Of a stretch of 64,000 nt of DNA, positions 9,042 to 17,766 are shown piece after piece (positions within the stretch are counted from its first letter, which is position 1; each line of letters opens with the position of its first letter). A model generated the notes under the pieces. It worked only from the letters and a program-made list of their open reading frames with translations, ran no database searches and was not told where the DNA came from. This DNA comes from DZBG01 sp049241565 (GTDB lineage: Bacteria; Bdellovibrionota; Bacteriovoracia; Bacteriovoracales; Bacteriovoracaceae), in assembly GCA_049241565.1 (NCBI GenBank), contig JBMLQL010000016.1, positions 136,617 through 200,616 on the forward strand, written 5' to 3'. The position numbers and the translations under genes are program-made.

Positions 9042-9728
9042 TTAAACTCTCTCATAAAAGAAGACTTCATCTTCTTGGACTGAAGCTCCATAGGTAAGTA
9101 AATTTTGAGTTAAATGCAGCTGCTGTCCAGGAGTTATTTCTTTATAGAGTTCGGAGAAAGTAGCGCCATTCGATAAGCGGCTGATCAGCTGACTCTTCCC
9201 CATATAAGTAATAAAATGCCAAACCATCAGAATAAGCCAATCGATACGCTCACTGCGACCTTGACTCAATTTCATTATCTCTAGCACTTCAATAGGAAGC
9301 TGCAGTGGAACGTTTAATTGACCCTCCTTATGCCTAACTTCAATATTGGCCATACTCAAATAAAGTCCAAGAAGAAATAATCGAGAATAACTTTGAATGG
9401 CAAAATCAGCATAGAGTGTTTCGATGTTTTTAATATCTTCCACAAGCCCCATATCTGTGCGCTGAGGAAAGTGCCCATAAATAAGTTTAAAAATATAAAG
9501 AGAAGCAAAGCGGTCACGAAAATGTGACCACCCTAATGCAATCATCACCTTCTCAACCCCACGTCCGTCATCAAATTCCTTAAAGGCACGCTCAAGAAGC
9601 ATCATCAGTCCACGATTGGGACGAATATGCTCGAAAACAGGCCCAGGAGAATTAGTCACGGCCAAACTCGTGCGCAATAAAGTCACTAATTCGTTTGGCA
9701 TAAGAATGTGAGGTAACTGAAATAACAT
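9042..9728 (-). CDS. conserved-looking protein of unknown function, paired with CpaF-like ATPase
   Basis: 228 residues with no family I recognise. No signal peptide; some hydrophobic helices (SRLFLLGLYLSM, IDWLILMVWHFITYM) but no obvious membrane protein. It looks all-helical. Only 3 bp separate its stop from the ATPase start, so the two form an operon read leftward from a promoter in 9729-9792. A role as cytoplasmic partner of the ATPase is a positional inference. Confidence 0.7.
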   Translation of the reverse strand: MLFQLPHILMPNELVTLLRTSLAVTNSPGPVFEHIRPNRGLMMLLERAFKEFDDGRGVEKVMIALGWSHFRDRFASLYIFKLIYGHFPQRTDMGLVEDIKNIETLYADFAIQSYSRLFLLGLYLSMANIEVRHKEGQLNVPLQLPIEVLEIMKLSQGRSERIDWLILMVWHFITYMGKSQLISRLSNGATFSELYKEITPGQQLHLTQNLLTYGASVQEDEVFFYERV

Positions 9729-9792
9729 AGATTAACCCGACCGTTTCACTCTATGCTTGTGCTAGAGCTTAGTTTCAGATTTAATTTTAATC

Positions 9793-10284
9793 ATGAACCT
9801 TCCAATCTACCAGCACATAAATATCAGATCCCAGGCCTTTGAGGACTTGAATCAGATTTTAACCCCAGAAATGAACAGTAAACACCCTGTGGTCTTCAAT
9901 ATCAGGGCCCTGGACGCCGACCAACAGCGAGAGTTTATTGGGCTCATTGAGAATTATTTCACCACAAAAAATGTCTCGTTTTTATTTCCCTACCCAATGT
10001 ATATTGTCACAGACCACGATTCTTCAATCTCCGAGATGCCTATTGTAAACTCAGTGGAAGAGCTTCCACAGTTTTATAATCAGAAAGAAGGGAAGATGAA
10101 TGTTAAAGAAACTCATTTAATTGCAAAAAATAAACTGATTCAGCAAGAAATAAGAAACTCAGATCCAAAAACTACCGATGAGTCTTTGGAGCATTTTGGG
10201 CATATACACCGAAAGATCTACAAACTTGATCAAGAACGTATGTTCTACAGACACCTTCTCGATCGACTGACAAAAAAGAGATAA
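9793..10284 (+). CDS. hypothetical cytosolic protein
   Basis: 163 residues, no recognised family. The first 90 residues look alpha/beta (NIRALDADQQREFIGLIENYF, then FLFPYPMYIVTDH); the rest is polar helix with a basic end. No signal peptide. A TTTAAT at 9780-9785 ends 7 bases before the ATG and no Shine-Dalgarno is present, so the message may be leaderless. The next gene begins 4 bp after its stop, forming a two-gene operon of unknown function divergent from the CpaF-like operon. Confidence 0.65.
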   Translation: MNLPIYQHINIRSQAFEDLNQILTPEMNSKHPVVFNIRALDADQQREFIGLIENYFTTKNVSFLFPYPMYIVTDHDSSISEMPIVNSVEELPQFYNQKEGKMNVKETHLIAKNKLIQQEIRNSDPKTTDESLEHFGHIHRKIYKLDQERMFYRHLLDRLTKKR

Positions 10285-10288
10285 TAAA

Positions 10289-10666
10289 ATGGATAAGAAA
10301 AAATTAGTGAAATCGGCCCCACCAGAAGATCTGAAAGGATTTGAAGAATTTATTGAGTCTCAATCAAATGACACGAGCTTTCTTCTGAAAAATCCACCGG
10401 CCAAAAAAGAAGTCTCTTTTGAGTACTTCACTTTTTTAACTAATGACGCCTATAGATTGAAAAAGATTAATCAATTAGTCTCTGAGAAACTCCCTTTCAT
10501 GAGACATCATGAGCAGGGCCTTACTCTTCTTTCTCGTCAGCAAGAAGAAGTGGAAAGAGTAAGACGAAGTGTGGTCTCACTCCTAAAATCCCCGACATCG
10601 AGTTTTCACCTCTCTCTCAGGGATATCTTCGACTCATTCTTCGCCAAAGAAGAAAAGAAAGACTAG
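10289..10666 (+). CDS. hypothetical small cytosolic protein
   Basis: 125 residues, charged, no signal peptide and no recognised family. A central helical stretch (SEKLPFMRHHEQGLTLLSR, then QQEEVERVRRSVVSLLK) could form a short coiled coil. It lies 4 bp downstream of the 163-residue unknown gene and ends in a CTAG shared with the convergent gene at 10663-12375. Confidence 0.65.
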   Translation: MDKKKLVKSAPPEDLKGFEEFIESQSNDTSFLLKNPPAKKEVSFEYFTFLTNDAYRLKKINQLVSEKLPFMRHHEQGLTLLSRQQEEVERVRRSVVSLLKSPTSSFHLSLRDIFDSFFAKEEKKD

Positions 10667-12375
10667 TTAGATTGGGCCACTAAAAGAATTGGGCCACCAA
10701 TATGTCTGAAGTCTTCCTCAGACATTGTATCCACTTCATAACCGTTCATCTGCTCTAAGAGGATCTGGTAGAGGTAGCGGTCAAAATCAGGAATTTTTGA
10801 AAGACCAAACTTCTCCACGAAGCTATGAATTTTCTCTCTTAAAACTTTATCCTCTTCACCTTTAATCAAATACTCTTCGCCATTTTTACTAAAGAAGTCA
10901 TGATAGAACTGCTTAAGCTCTTTAATTGAAATCCCCATCTTGCTTCCTTGATCCTTCTCATAGGTGCCTTGAGAAAAATTAATAAAGCTAGAGATGATGA
11001 TGGCCTCAAAGTCGATATTCTCGGTTGAGTAGTTCAAGTAATAATCATCATTGAGAAGATTTTCATTCTTGAGATGCTGAATCGTTTCAAAAAACTTCTC
11101 AATAAAAGGAAGAGACTCTACTAAAGAATTGGCCGCCTTATTCCACACTAAGTAGTGCTGATAATTAGAAACTTCATGGGCCTTTGAGCTTCCATCAAAT
11201 TTATATTTTGTGATTTCTTCAAATGAATTTTCAAGAAACGAGTTCCAGTACATTCCTAGGAAAAACTCAATATCTTCTTTTTCAAAAGGAGTTCCCTGAA
11301 GATCTTTTTTAATTTTCTTCTTTGTCATCTCCAGGAGTGAATGTCCTACGCGATAGAGATCGGTAAAATCATAATTCTCGAAAACAAGCCCTTCCATATT
11401 TAGGAAAAGTCTCGTTTGCTGAATATAATCAAATCCAAGCTCAAGAGCTTGCTTTGTTCTTTGTCCGGCCTGGGCCAGAGCAAGACTTCCCTCTTTTAAA
11501 GCTTCCTCAATGGTGATTCTTCCATTTACTAAGCGAATAAAATTAAATTGAAGATATTGCTGTCTTCCTGAATCTTTAATTTTTTCTAGTTCTTCTTTGA
11601 GGCCATTGAGTCCATGCTGATAAGAGACCAGGGCCGAAGCATGAAGAGATTGATTAAGAGAGAGGGCCTCCACTTTTCCAGTGGCCCCTTTCTTTTTAGT
11701 CACAAAAGTATCAAGCTGCTCTTTTGTAGGAAAGATTGTTTCAAAGTTTAAAGCCTCAAAATAATCCACAAATCCGTAATCACGAAGGCGCTCTTTTTTC
11801 TCATTATAATTTTCTTCTTCCATTTGTATGAAAGAATCGGCCACCATTTTAAACAAGAAAGTGTATGCGTACTCGACACCCATATCTTCATAAAGCTTTT
11901 TAATCATGCGCTTGAGTTCATTGGCATGAGTAAAATCATCATTATATTCAATCATCAAAAGATCATCATCTGTAGTAAAGAAATTGTCCCCTTCAGGATA
12001 CTGGGGATCTTCCTGATCATGGGTACTGACAGTGAATTGAGATTTAATCGAAAGAAGAAAATCCTCAGATTTTAAAAACTCAAGAAGAACCGCTTCGTTC
12101 TCCACTTTAGAATAAACCTCAAGCCAATAGATTCCGGCCTCAGGATCAAATTGATCTTTTTTCCAAAGATCGATATCTCGAAGCGCCTGTCTTTGCTCAC
12201 TAGAGAGTTTAGGAAGAATCGTGGCCACCTGATCTTTATTTGAAGTTTGAAGAGAAAGATAAAGAGGCTGAACAGGAATTACGGAAAGATCCACACCACT
12301 TTCAACCAGTCTTTCAATATCATCGAATTTTCTATAAGCTTGCGCTTCGTGAAGCATTTGGCTTAACAGATCCAT
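10663..12375 (-). CDS. large hypothetical cytosolic protein
   Basis: 570 residues from the ATG at 12373-12375, chosen because AAGGAG lies 6 bases upstream; an open frame continues upstream to 12498 but lacks a ribosome site and overlaps the divergent HAD gene. No signal peptide, strongly acidic and helical, with many EE/DD pairs. The N-terminal segment (FDDIERLVESGVDLSVIP) resembles the helix-turn-helix of an ankyrin-like repeat, but I cannot confirm further copies. No catalytic motif recognised. It shares its stop tetranucleotide CTAG with the convergent gene. Confidence 0.65.
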   Translation of the reverse strand: MDLLSQMLHEAQAYRKFDDIERLVESGVDLSVIPVQPLYLSLQTSNKDQVATILPKLSSEQRQALRDIDLWKKDQFDPEAGIYWLEVYSKVENEAVLLEFLKSEDFLLSIKSQFTVSTHDQEDPQYPEGDNFFTTDDDLLMIEYNDDFTHANELKRMIKKLYEDMGVEYAYTFLFKMVADSFIQMEEENYNEKKERLRDYGFVDYFEALNFETIFPTKEQLDTFVTKKKGATGKVEALSLNQSLHASALVSYQHGLNGLKEELEKIKDSGRQQYLQFNFIRLVNGRITIEEALKEGSLALAQAGQRTKQALELGFDYIQQTRLFLNMEGLVFENYDFTDLYRVGHSLLEMTKKKIKKDLQGTPFEKEDIEFFLGMYWNSFLENSFEEITKYKFDGSSKAHEVSNYQHYLVWNKAANSLVESLPFIEKFFETIQHLKNENLLNDDYYLNYSTENIDFEAIIISSFINFSQGTYEKDQGSKMGISIKELKQFYHDFFSKNGEEYLIKGEEDKVLREKIHSFVEKFGLSKIPDFDRYLYQILLEQMNGYEVDTMSEEDFRHIGGPILLVAQSN

Positions 12376-12475
12376 GGGAAACTCCTTATAAACAGATGAG
12401 TGGTTTTTACACCTTCTAAGATGTCTCGGCAAGGAACACGTTGCGTAATTCTGGCCAAAATGAGAGAATAAAGTG

Positions 12476-13123
12476 ATGAAAATATTAAAAAAATTCACGA
12501 GTATTCCAAGTTTGGAAACTCTTCTTGCTCTAAACCCCAGTACACGCGCTCTATTGTTTGATATGGACGGGACAATTTTTCACTCTGAACCCATCCACGC
12601 CCTGGCCATGCAAGAGCTGGGTAAACACTATAAAATCATTCCGCCTATCACTCCAGAAGAGGTTCATAAGCTTCTTGTAGGGAAGGCCGATCACTTAGTT
12701 TTTGATCTCATTAAAGAGTGGCCTTCCTTTCCAAAACATCTAACTCTTGAAAAATTCGTCTCTGAAAAAAATGATATTTTAGTTAGCTTAATTCCAGGCC
12801 ACCGTGAAAAGATGCTTCATCCCTCAATTGAACTTATTTTTAAAGAGGCCAGAGCTCTCAATATCCATATGGCCATAGTGACATCAAGTGAAAAAGTGGT
12901 GACTTATAGACTAGTAGAAGAACTTCAAGTCAAAGATCATTTTGACTTTATTTTGACTCGCAATGACTGCCCTCTTCATAAACCTCATCCATGGCCTTAT
13001 CTCAAAGCAGTAGAAAAATTTGGACTTAAAAGTCATGAAGTCATTGTCTTTGAAGATTCTCAAGTAGGAATGGAAGCGGCCCTCGCCGCCAAATGCCCTA
13101 CTGTGCAGGCGGCTTGGTATTAG
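12476..13123 (+). CDS. HAD-superfamily phosphatase, beta-phosphoglucomutase-like subfamily
   Basis: Haloacid-dehalogenase hydrolase of about 215 residues. Motif I LLFDMDGTIFHSEP gives the nucleophile and acid/base aspartates (near residue 26); motif II is the Thr/Ser of IVTSSEK; motif III Lys is in KPHPWPYLKA; motif IV is VFEDSQVGMEAALAA. The insertion after motif I is the helical cap of the PGM-like class (phosphoglycolate phosphatase, beta-phosphoglucomutase). Substrate cannot be told. A GTG at 12473 is an alternative start. Converges on the gene at 13120 with a 4-bp TTAG overlap. Confidence 0.88.
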   Translation: MKILKKFTSIPSLETLLALNPSTRALLFDMDGTIFHSEPIHALAMQELGKHYKIIPPITPEEVHKLLVGKADHLVFDLIKEWPSFPKHLTLEKFVSEKNDILVSLIPGHREKMLHPSIELIFKEARALNIHMAIVTSSEKVVTYRLVEELQVKDHFDFILTRNDCPLHKPHPWPYLKAVEKFGLKSHEVIVFEDSQVGMEAALAAKCPTVQAAWY

Positions 13124-14658
13124 GGTCTCAAAATTGTCAGCTGCCACTGACGATTGGTGGAATCATCATTTCGAACTTCAATTAATTCAGGTTTGGTTTT
13201 AAACTCACTATCAATTTCATTGGAGACATAAAATCTCTCTCCGAGAACGGCCATAAGATTATAGATTCCTTGATGCTCCTGCATATCGAGCATGAACTTA
13301 ATAAATAACAGTGGCACAGGTCCGTCTTTAGTTCCTAACTTATCGTAGGTACTCATCTCCACCAGAGCATCTCGTCCCATATAAGTTTTAAGAGTACTAT
13401 TCAGTTTTTGAATCATATTCAGACTGAAAACATAATCATATTTAAACTTGAGCATATCTACGTCAACACGCTCTAAATTTTGTGACTCGCGCACTTCTGC
13501 CGCTTGAAGGAAGGCACTCTTCATTGGGCCTTGAATCTCTTTAAACTCTTTTTTGACCACTGGTGCAGCTACCACCACAGGAGCTGGGGCTGCTTTTTTT
13601 GTTTCAACTTTAGGTGCTGAAACTTGAACTTCGGCCTTGGCCACTTCTTCTTTTGGCTCAGGTGTTGTGGTTTCAAAAATTTCTGTCAGACCTTTATTGG
13701 CAAATTCTTTGAGGGAGCCATAAATAAAAGGGCGACCTTGTGGGAAGCGATCACCATAAAGACTCTGCAAATGACCAGGCAAGGCCAAACTAATCACTTT
13801 TAATGAGGGAATCTCACCCTCGTGAGCGACCATCATTTGAGAAAAGCGACGTAAGCAGCCTACACCAAGGCCTTCTTTATTGAAGGTATTGATAAAATTT
13901 GAGCGTGAGATCCCATAAAAAATTTGGGGAGTAGATGTGGCCCCATAAACTTGATCTATTTCTGAGCACAGAAGCTCAATATCTTTAGAATCCGTTTGGC
14001 ACATATGATTGAAGCTCTCTTCTTGAGAAGCACAGAACTTCGGTGAACGAGCGCAAAGATCATCTGTACGATAATGAGAGAGTTGTTTTTTTGAAGTTCT
14101 CTCTTTCATCCACTGTGAATAATTAAAATCAGGATGAAACTTTTCTGGATTCTTTACGAGATGTTTTCTCCACAGATTAACCGCATTGATCATGTCGTTT
14201 GACTTAGGAGCGCACTTACTAAGAATTTTTGAAAGCGGAACTTCGCATGAATTTTTCCATTTAAATTGAGACGAGAGTGCTTGAAGATGCCAATAATCCT
14301 CAATGAGCAGACTCAAACTCATGAGCCTGTAACCGTAACGAATATAATCGAAATTTGGCCCTAATAAATCATTAGGACAAGTCATCCCTGCATCAAGTTC
14401 AGAGTAGAGGAAATCGAGAAAATAAGGCGCTTGATTAAAACCAGTGAAATAGAATTTTTTTTGTTCTACCTCATCATCAACGAAAAAAAGTTTTCCATTG
14501 CTTGAGTTCTGTTTAACCTCAGGAAAATGCCCCTTCCAGAAGAGATCAATATCCTTCTCACCAAGAGTGGCCTTATCAAAAAAAGGGTCCTTTGCACTCA
14601 GTCCCATCATAGGACAGACCATAAGTAAGAAGAGAAACCGCAAAATCAACTGAACCAT
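13120..14658 (-). CDS. exported protein of unknown function with an Ala/Pro/Lys-rich linker
   Basis: 512 residues starting with a signal peptide (basic-poor start, hydrophobic LRFLFLLMVCPMMG, cleavage likely near LSA-KD). The N-terminal part contains many cysteines in a CxxD/CARSPKFC style, then a low-complexity linker of A, P, V, K and E (about residues 338-370, VETKKAAPAPVVVAAPVVKK) leading to a C-terminal globular piece of about 130 residues. Such linkers are common in periplasmic envelope proteins that span peptidoglycan. No enzyme motif recognised. Confidence 0.7.
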   Translation of the reverse strand: MVQLILRFLFLLMVCPMMGLSAKDPFFDKATLGEKDIDLFWKGHFPEVKQNSSNGKLFFVDDEVEQKKFYFTGFNQAPYFLDFLYSELDAGMTCPNDLLGPNFDYIRYGYRLMSLSLLIEDYWHLQALSSQFKWKNSCEVPLSKILSKCAPKSNDMINAVNLWRKHLVKNPEKFHPDFNYSQWMKERTSKKQLSHYRTDDLCARSPKFCASQEESFNHMCQTDSKDIELLCSEIDQVYGATSTPQIFYGISRSNFINTFNKEGLGVGCLRRFSQMMVAHEGEIPSLKVISLALPGHLQSLYGDRFPQGRPFIYGSLKEFANKGLTEIFETTTPEPKEEVAKAEVQVSAPKVETKKAAPAPVVVAAPVVKKEFKEIQGPMKSAFLQAAEVRESQNLERVDVDMLKFKYDYVFSLNMIQKLNSTLKTYMGRDALVEMSTYDKLGTKDGPVPLLFIKFMLDMQEHQGIYNLMAVLGERFYVSNEIDSEFKTKPELIEVRNDDSTNRQWQLTILRP

Positions 14659-14773
14659 AACCGCCTGATGCCATGAAATAACAATATGTTACCCTCATCC
14701 ATTCTAGGTGATGTAAAGCTCTAAGCTAAGACCCCGAAAAAATTTCCTCATTTTGGCCGGGTCCACCTCCTTG

Positions 14774-14782
14774 TGATATACT
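14774..14782 (+). promoter_or_regulatory. extended -10 promoter driving the structured leader and small basic gene
   Basis: TG (14774-14775), one base, TATACT (14777-14782): a near-consensus extended -10. The predicted start of transcription is near 14789, leaving a leader of about 175 bases before the ATG at 14965. No clear -35. Confidence 0.6.
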
Positions 14783-14788
14783 ACATCT

Positions 14789-14964
14789 ACAGCTAAGGCC
14801 GGTGAAATATTGACCGACAAGCTTAATACGGATTAATTGTCTTTTCAAAGGAGACAGATTGGATAACCATCTTGGGCGTCCGCATCCTTAACCCCTCACC
14901 TACTTTCATCTAGCCTGGAAGTTTGTTGAGGATGAAAAAACTCAATGAACGAAGAGAGGTTTAT
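14789..14964 (+). ncRNA. structured 5' leader or independent RNA of unknown family
   Basis: The 306 bp between 14658 and 14965 hold no gene, but 14789-14964 is dense in predicted stems. In order: CGGT/ACCG (14800-14803 with 14813-14816); TTAAT/ATTAA closing an ACGG loop (14823-14836); TGTCT/AGACA (14838-14842 with 14852-14856); AGATTGG/CCATCT around ATAA with one bulged T (14856-14872); and a 10-bp stem with one G-U pair, CATCCTTAAC with GTTGAGGATG (14883-14892 with 14925-14934). The last stem ends 30 bases before the small gene's ATG. I compared by eye with 6S, SRP, RNase P, tmRNA and common riboswitch cores and found no match. It could be a cis-regulator of the downstream gene or a processed RNA. 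Confidence 0.45.
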
Positions 14965-15153
14965 ATGAAAGCTACTAAAGAACTCGTCCTCAAAACAGCG
15001 ACAACAAACACGGTAGAATCAACAGCGACTCTAGCAAAATTTGCTAAAGGTGCTCGTCCGATGAAATCAATGGTTGCAGTGAGAAGTTTCCGTCCAAAAG
15101 CTGTCACTCAAGTGGCTTCGCCAAAGACTGAACTTTCAGTTGAAGCTCGTTAA
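14965..15153 (+). CDS. small basic protein of unknown function
   Basis: 62 residues from the ATG at 14965, chosen because AGAGAGG lies 6 bases before it; in-frame upstream starts at 14923 and 14932 lie within the leader stem. Composition is rich in K, R, T, A and V with no acidic cluster (KGARPMKSMVAVRSFRPKAV), suggesting a nucleic-acid-associated or low-structure protein. No signal peptide. It sits behind an unusually long structured leader. Its stop abuts the stop of the convergent gene at 15154. Codon use looks normal, so I think it is real. Confidence 0.6.
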   Translation: MKATKELVLKTATTNTVESTATLAKFAKGARPMKSMVAVRSFRPKAVTQVASPKTELSVEAR

Positions 15154-15585
15154 CTAAAAAGCGCGCTCAAGTTGCTGAAGCTGTGATTTTTTAATTTTAT
15201 CTAGATCTTCTAGTTTCTTCTGGTGAAGAACACCGAGATATTTTTTCTTTATTTCAAAACTCTTTTCAATATAACTCACGTAAGATTTTTTCATCTCTCT
15301 AAAGCAGACTTGCTTCTGATCCCTTGAAGTGAGAATCCCTGTGGGACCTGCCACTTCTCCTGAACAGATGAGTTTTTCTTCCTCAATAATATTGCTCACT
15401 GTCTTCATGATGAGATTGAATTTGTCCTCAAACTCTCCCCCACTTTGAATATTGAGATCCCCTAACTTATCAAGCTCGAGCTGAATACGGCCAGCTCCAG
15501 AGGCACTCGGTTTATCACCGAAATTCCAAAACTGTGCCTGAGAATATTGAGTGGATAGAATAAAAACTAAAAGAAATCTGACCAT
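15154..15585 (-). CDS. small exported protein of unknown function
   Basis: 143 residues beginning with a signal peptide (VRFLLVFILSTQYSQAQ, cleavage after AQA/Q). The mature part carries two cysteines (CSGEVAG and QVCFREM), likely a disulfide, then a Lys-rich helix to the end. It begins 19 bp inside the end of maf, so it is the last gene of the FecR-domain / maf / exported-protein operon. No recognised domain. Confidence 0.7.
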   Translation of the reverse strand: MVRFLLVFILSTQYSQAQFWNFGDKPSASGAGRIQLELDKLGDLNIQSGGEFEDKFNLIMKTVSNIIEEEKLICSGEVAGPTGILTSRDQKQVCFREMKKSYVSYIEKSFEIKKKYLGVLHQKKLEDLDKIKKSQLQQLERAF

Positions 15586-16175
15586 ACATTGGCTCCTAAA
15601 AACTTTTCCATCTCTATCACAAAACGACTCAGAGGAAATCCCACAACATTAGCATAATCACCTTCAACCTTAGAAATAAAAGTCAGTGATGGTCCTTGAA
15701 TACCATAGGCCCCGGCCTTATCCAGTGAGTCTCCTGTGGCAATATAAAGATTCATTAAATGATCACTGATGGTATTAAAACTCACTCTGGACTCTTCAAC
15801 GAACTGCTTTTTACTTATCTGATTATTTGTTTTTTGAATGATTTGTACACCAGTAAAAACAGAATGGGTTTTCCCTGCTAACTCAGAGAGAAAAACTCGC
15901 GCCTCCTCCGGGCCTGAAGGTTTTCCATAAATTTTTCCATTCATCGCCACCACTGTATCAGCGGAAATAATAATGGCCTTATCTTCTTGAAGTGAGTCTA
16001 AAACCACATCACCTTTCTGCGCCGCGATTTCCATGGCATATTTGGCCGGATCAGTCTCGTGAGAGATTTCGTCAGCATGCTTAGTGATGATAGAGAAATC
16101 AATTTTCAGATGTCCTAAAAGTTCTTTACGTCGAGGGGAGCTACTAGCAAGAATGAGTTTATACTTATTTGTCAT
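15567..16175 (-). CDS. maf: Maf-family nucleoside triphosphate pyrophosphatase
   Basis: House-cleaning enzyme hydrolysing non-canonical or modified NTPs to NMP and pyrophosphate. Signature LILASSSPRRKELLGHL at residues 7-23; ADEISHETDPAKYAMEIAAQKG continues the conserved site; SADTVVAMNGKIYGKP carries the catalytic Asp, and KAGAYGIQG plus VEGDYANVVGFPL are standard C-terminal motifs. The SADTVV form is typical of the dTTP/UTP (YhdE) class. 202 residues is normal. It overlaps the genes on both sides (10 and 19 bp). Confidence 0.95.
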   Translation of the reverse strand: MTNKYKLILASSSPRRKELLGHLKIDFSIITKHADEISHETDPAKYAMEIAAQKGDVVLDSLQEDKAIIISADTVVAMNGKIYGKPSGPEEARVFLSELAGKTHSVFTGVQIIQKTNNQISKKQFVEESRVSFNTISDHLMNLYIATGDSLDKAGAYGIQGPSLTFISKVEGDYANVVGFPLSRFVIEMEKFLGANVWSDFF

Positions 16176-17673
16176 TTTTTAATATCCAAGCATAGAACTG
16201 TAAATCGTTCATCAGGCGACGTTGCTGCGCCTTCTGATTAAACTGGTGTTTAATCGATTTTACATAAGTTTCTAGTGCCTTGACATAAAATTTTTCATCT
16301 ATAAGTAATGGGCGAAAGTCACCCTTCATGGTGAGATCTTTAACCAGACGATCAAGAGATTTAAGATTGGTTGTTTCAACTCGTCGTGTATATTCATATA
16401 AGAAGGCCAGTCTCGTCCCTATATCCTCTCCCCACAAGCGATACCCAAAATCCACCGCCAGCTTTGATTCATCAGAGAAACTATCAATAACGGGAAGTGT
16501 GTATTTTTCAGTCCAAATTTCTGCGGCAAGTTCAAGGCTGGCCACCCTCTTAGTCACAAGCTCCACAATAGAGAGATGGGGAGAGCTTTCTGCTTCTTCA
16601 GAAAATGACTTACCTTCTGCATCAACCACTGTCCATTGAGTCGTCGAAATATCTTGGATAGTGTCGTTAGCATACCCTCTTAAATGAAGTTTAAACTGCT
16701 TCTCTTGTTTGTCATTGATCACAATATCATCACGACGCTTAAAATGGCCCTTATCATTAGGAAGATAAAAAGCATCAAAGCTTGTATTCACTACATCCAA
16801 ACTAAAATTGGGGGCCACAACAAAGACTCGATTATTGAGTCCATTCATCTTTTCTTGATGAGCTTTTTTATACTCATTCATTTTCTCGAAAAGTTTTTCC
16901 GTGGCCTTGCTACTTCCTTCAGAGAGACTTAAAAATCGCTGGAGTTCATCTTGTTTTTGATAAATCTGGCGCTCAAAGAAATCAATATTGGCCTCTCTTA
17001 CTAGAAGAGGAAGAGAAACTTGATCTGTCTGTGGAGATAGATTTTGAGGAACAACTTCATTCACGCGGTGATGCCAATAGAAATGCCCTTGATTAAGCCT
17101 CACGACATACATGGCCTGATTCTTGGCGAGATTAATTTCATTAAAAGAAACAGAGCTCTCAGGGGAGATTCTCACTAACGTTCCATCGATAAGAAAAATC
17201 CAAATTGAGCTGTCTTTTCCTGTTTGAATCTCATCTCCTTCTTTGATTTGAGAGAGATGACGAATCTGGATAGGTTTTGAGCCTCTAAAACTTTGACAAA
17301 TTCCCGAGCACTTCAAAACTTTTCCAATAAGCTCTTTATGAGTGTTAAGCCTGATGCGAATTTTCCAATCAGGCACACTATCCTTGGCGGCGCGATCTGC
17401 GAGCCAACGATCAATATCAAGCCACTGATTTGGGTCTTGCCCTTCCCAGTCGATGGTAGAGAACTTCTCCCCTTTCAAGGGAGTGGTGTCCTGGATGACC
17501 TGTTTTTCTTCAACTTTCCATTCTGTTTTTTGATGAAAATCTTTGGTGGTAAAACGATGCGGCCCTTCAATTTCCTTGAAAAGCATCAGCTCCTCGGGAG
17601 AATTCTCCTCGGGCTGGGCAATGGCCCATGACGGCATGACCGACAGAATGAGTAAAATAATAATTTTCTTCAC
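16165..17673 (-). CDS. exported FecR-domain protein
   Basis: 502 residues. GTG start, basic MKK then hydrophobic IIILLILSVMPSWAIAQ: a cleavable signal peptide, so periplasmic or surface located. About residues 110-200 match the FecR domain pattern (LSQIKEGDEIQTGKDSSIW, then GTLVRISPESSVSFNEI). Outside the FecR anti-sigma context such domains occur in large envelope proteins and are thought to bind peptidoglycan or ligands. The C-terminal 300 residues are unrecognised. First gene of a three-gene leftward operon with maf. No sigma factor or TonB receptor is nearby, so a FecIR system is unlikely. Confidence 0.75.
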   Translation of the reverse strand: MKKIIILLILSVMPSWAIAQPEENSPEELMLFKEIEGPHRFTTKDFHQKTEWKVEEKQVIQDTTPLKGEKFSTIDWEGQDPNQWLDIDRWLADRAAKDSVPDWKIRIRLNTHKELIGKVLKCSGICQSFRGSKPIQIRHLSQIKEGDEIQTGKDSSIWIFLIDGTLVRISPESSVSFNEINLAKNQAMYVVRLNQGHFYWHHRVNEVVPQNLSPQTDQVSLPLLVREANIDFFERQIYQKQDELQRFLSLSEGSSKATEKLFEKMNEYKKAHQEKMNGLNNRVFVVAPNFSLDVVNTSFDAFYLPNDKGHFKRRDDIVINDKQEKQFKLHLRGYANDTIQDISTTQWTVVDAEGKSFSEEAESSPHLSIVELVTKRVASLELAAEIWTEKYTLPVIDSFSDESKLAVDFGYRLWGEDIGTRLAFLYEYTRRVETTNLKSLDRLVKDLTMKGDFRPLLIDEKFYVKALETYVKSIKHQFNQKAQQRRLMNDLQFYAWILKNDK

Positions 17674-17722
17674 AAAAGCTTCTCGGGTGACCTGCTTTAA
17701 AATTTACGGTTTCCCTCTATTT

Positions 17723-17731
17723 TGCTAGAAT
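17723..17731 (+). promoter_or_regulatory. extended -10 promoter of ileS
   Basis: TG (17723-17724), C, TAGAAT (17726-17731). Predicted start near 17738, about 29 bases before the ileS ATG, which has its own GAGGA Shine-Dalgarno at about 17753-17757. Confidence 0.5.
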
Positions 17732-17766
17732 CAGGAATCAATTTCCCCTAATGAGGACACCAAATC

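Noticed and set aside
14789..14964. 6S RNA or a known riboswitch
   Set aside because: No long closed 6S hairpin with central bubble and no conserved core of TPP, cobalamin, SAM, FMN, glycine or c-di-GMP switches was found; left as unknown structured RNA.
16165..17673. FecIR-type iron signalling system
   Set aside because: Only the FecR domain is present; no ECF sigma factor or TonB-dependent receptor adjoins it and the protein has a signal peptide.
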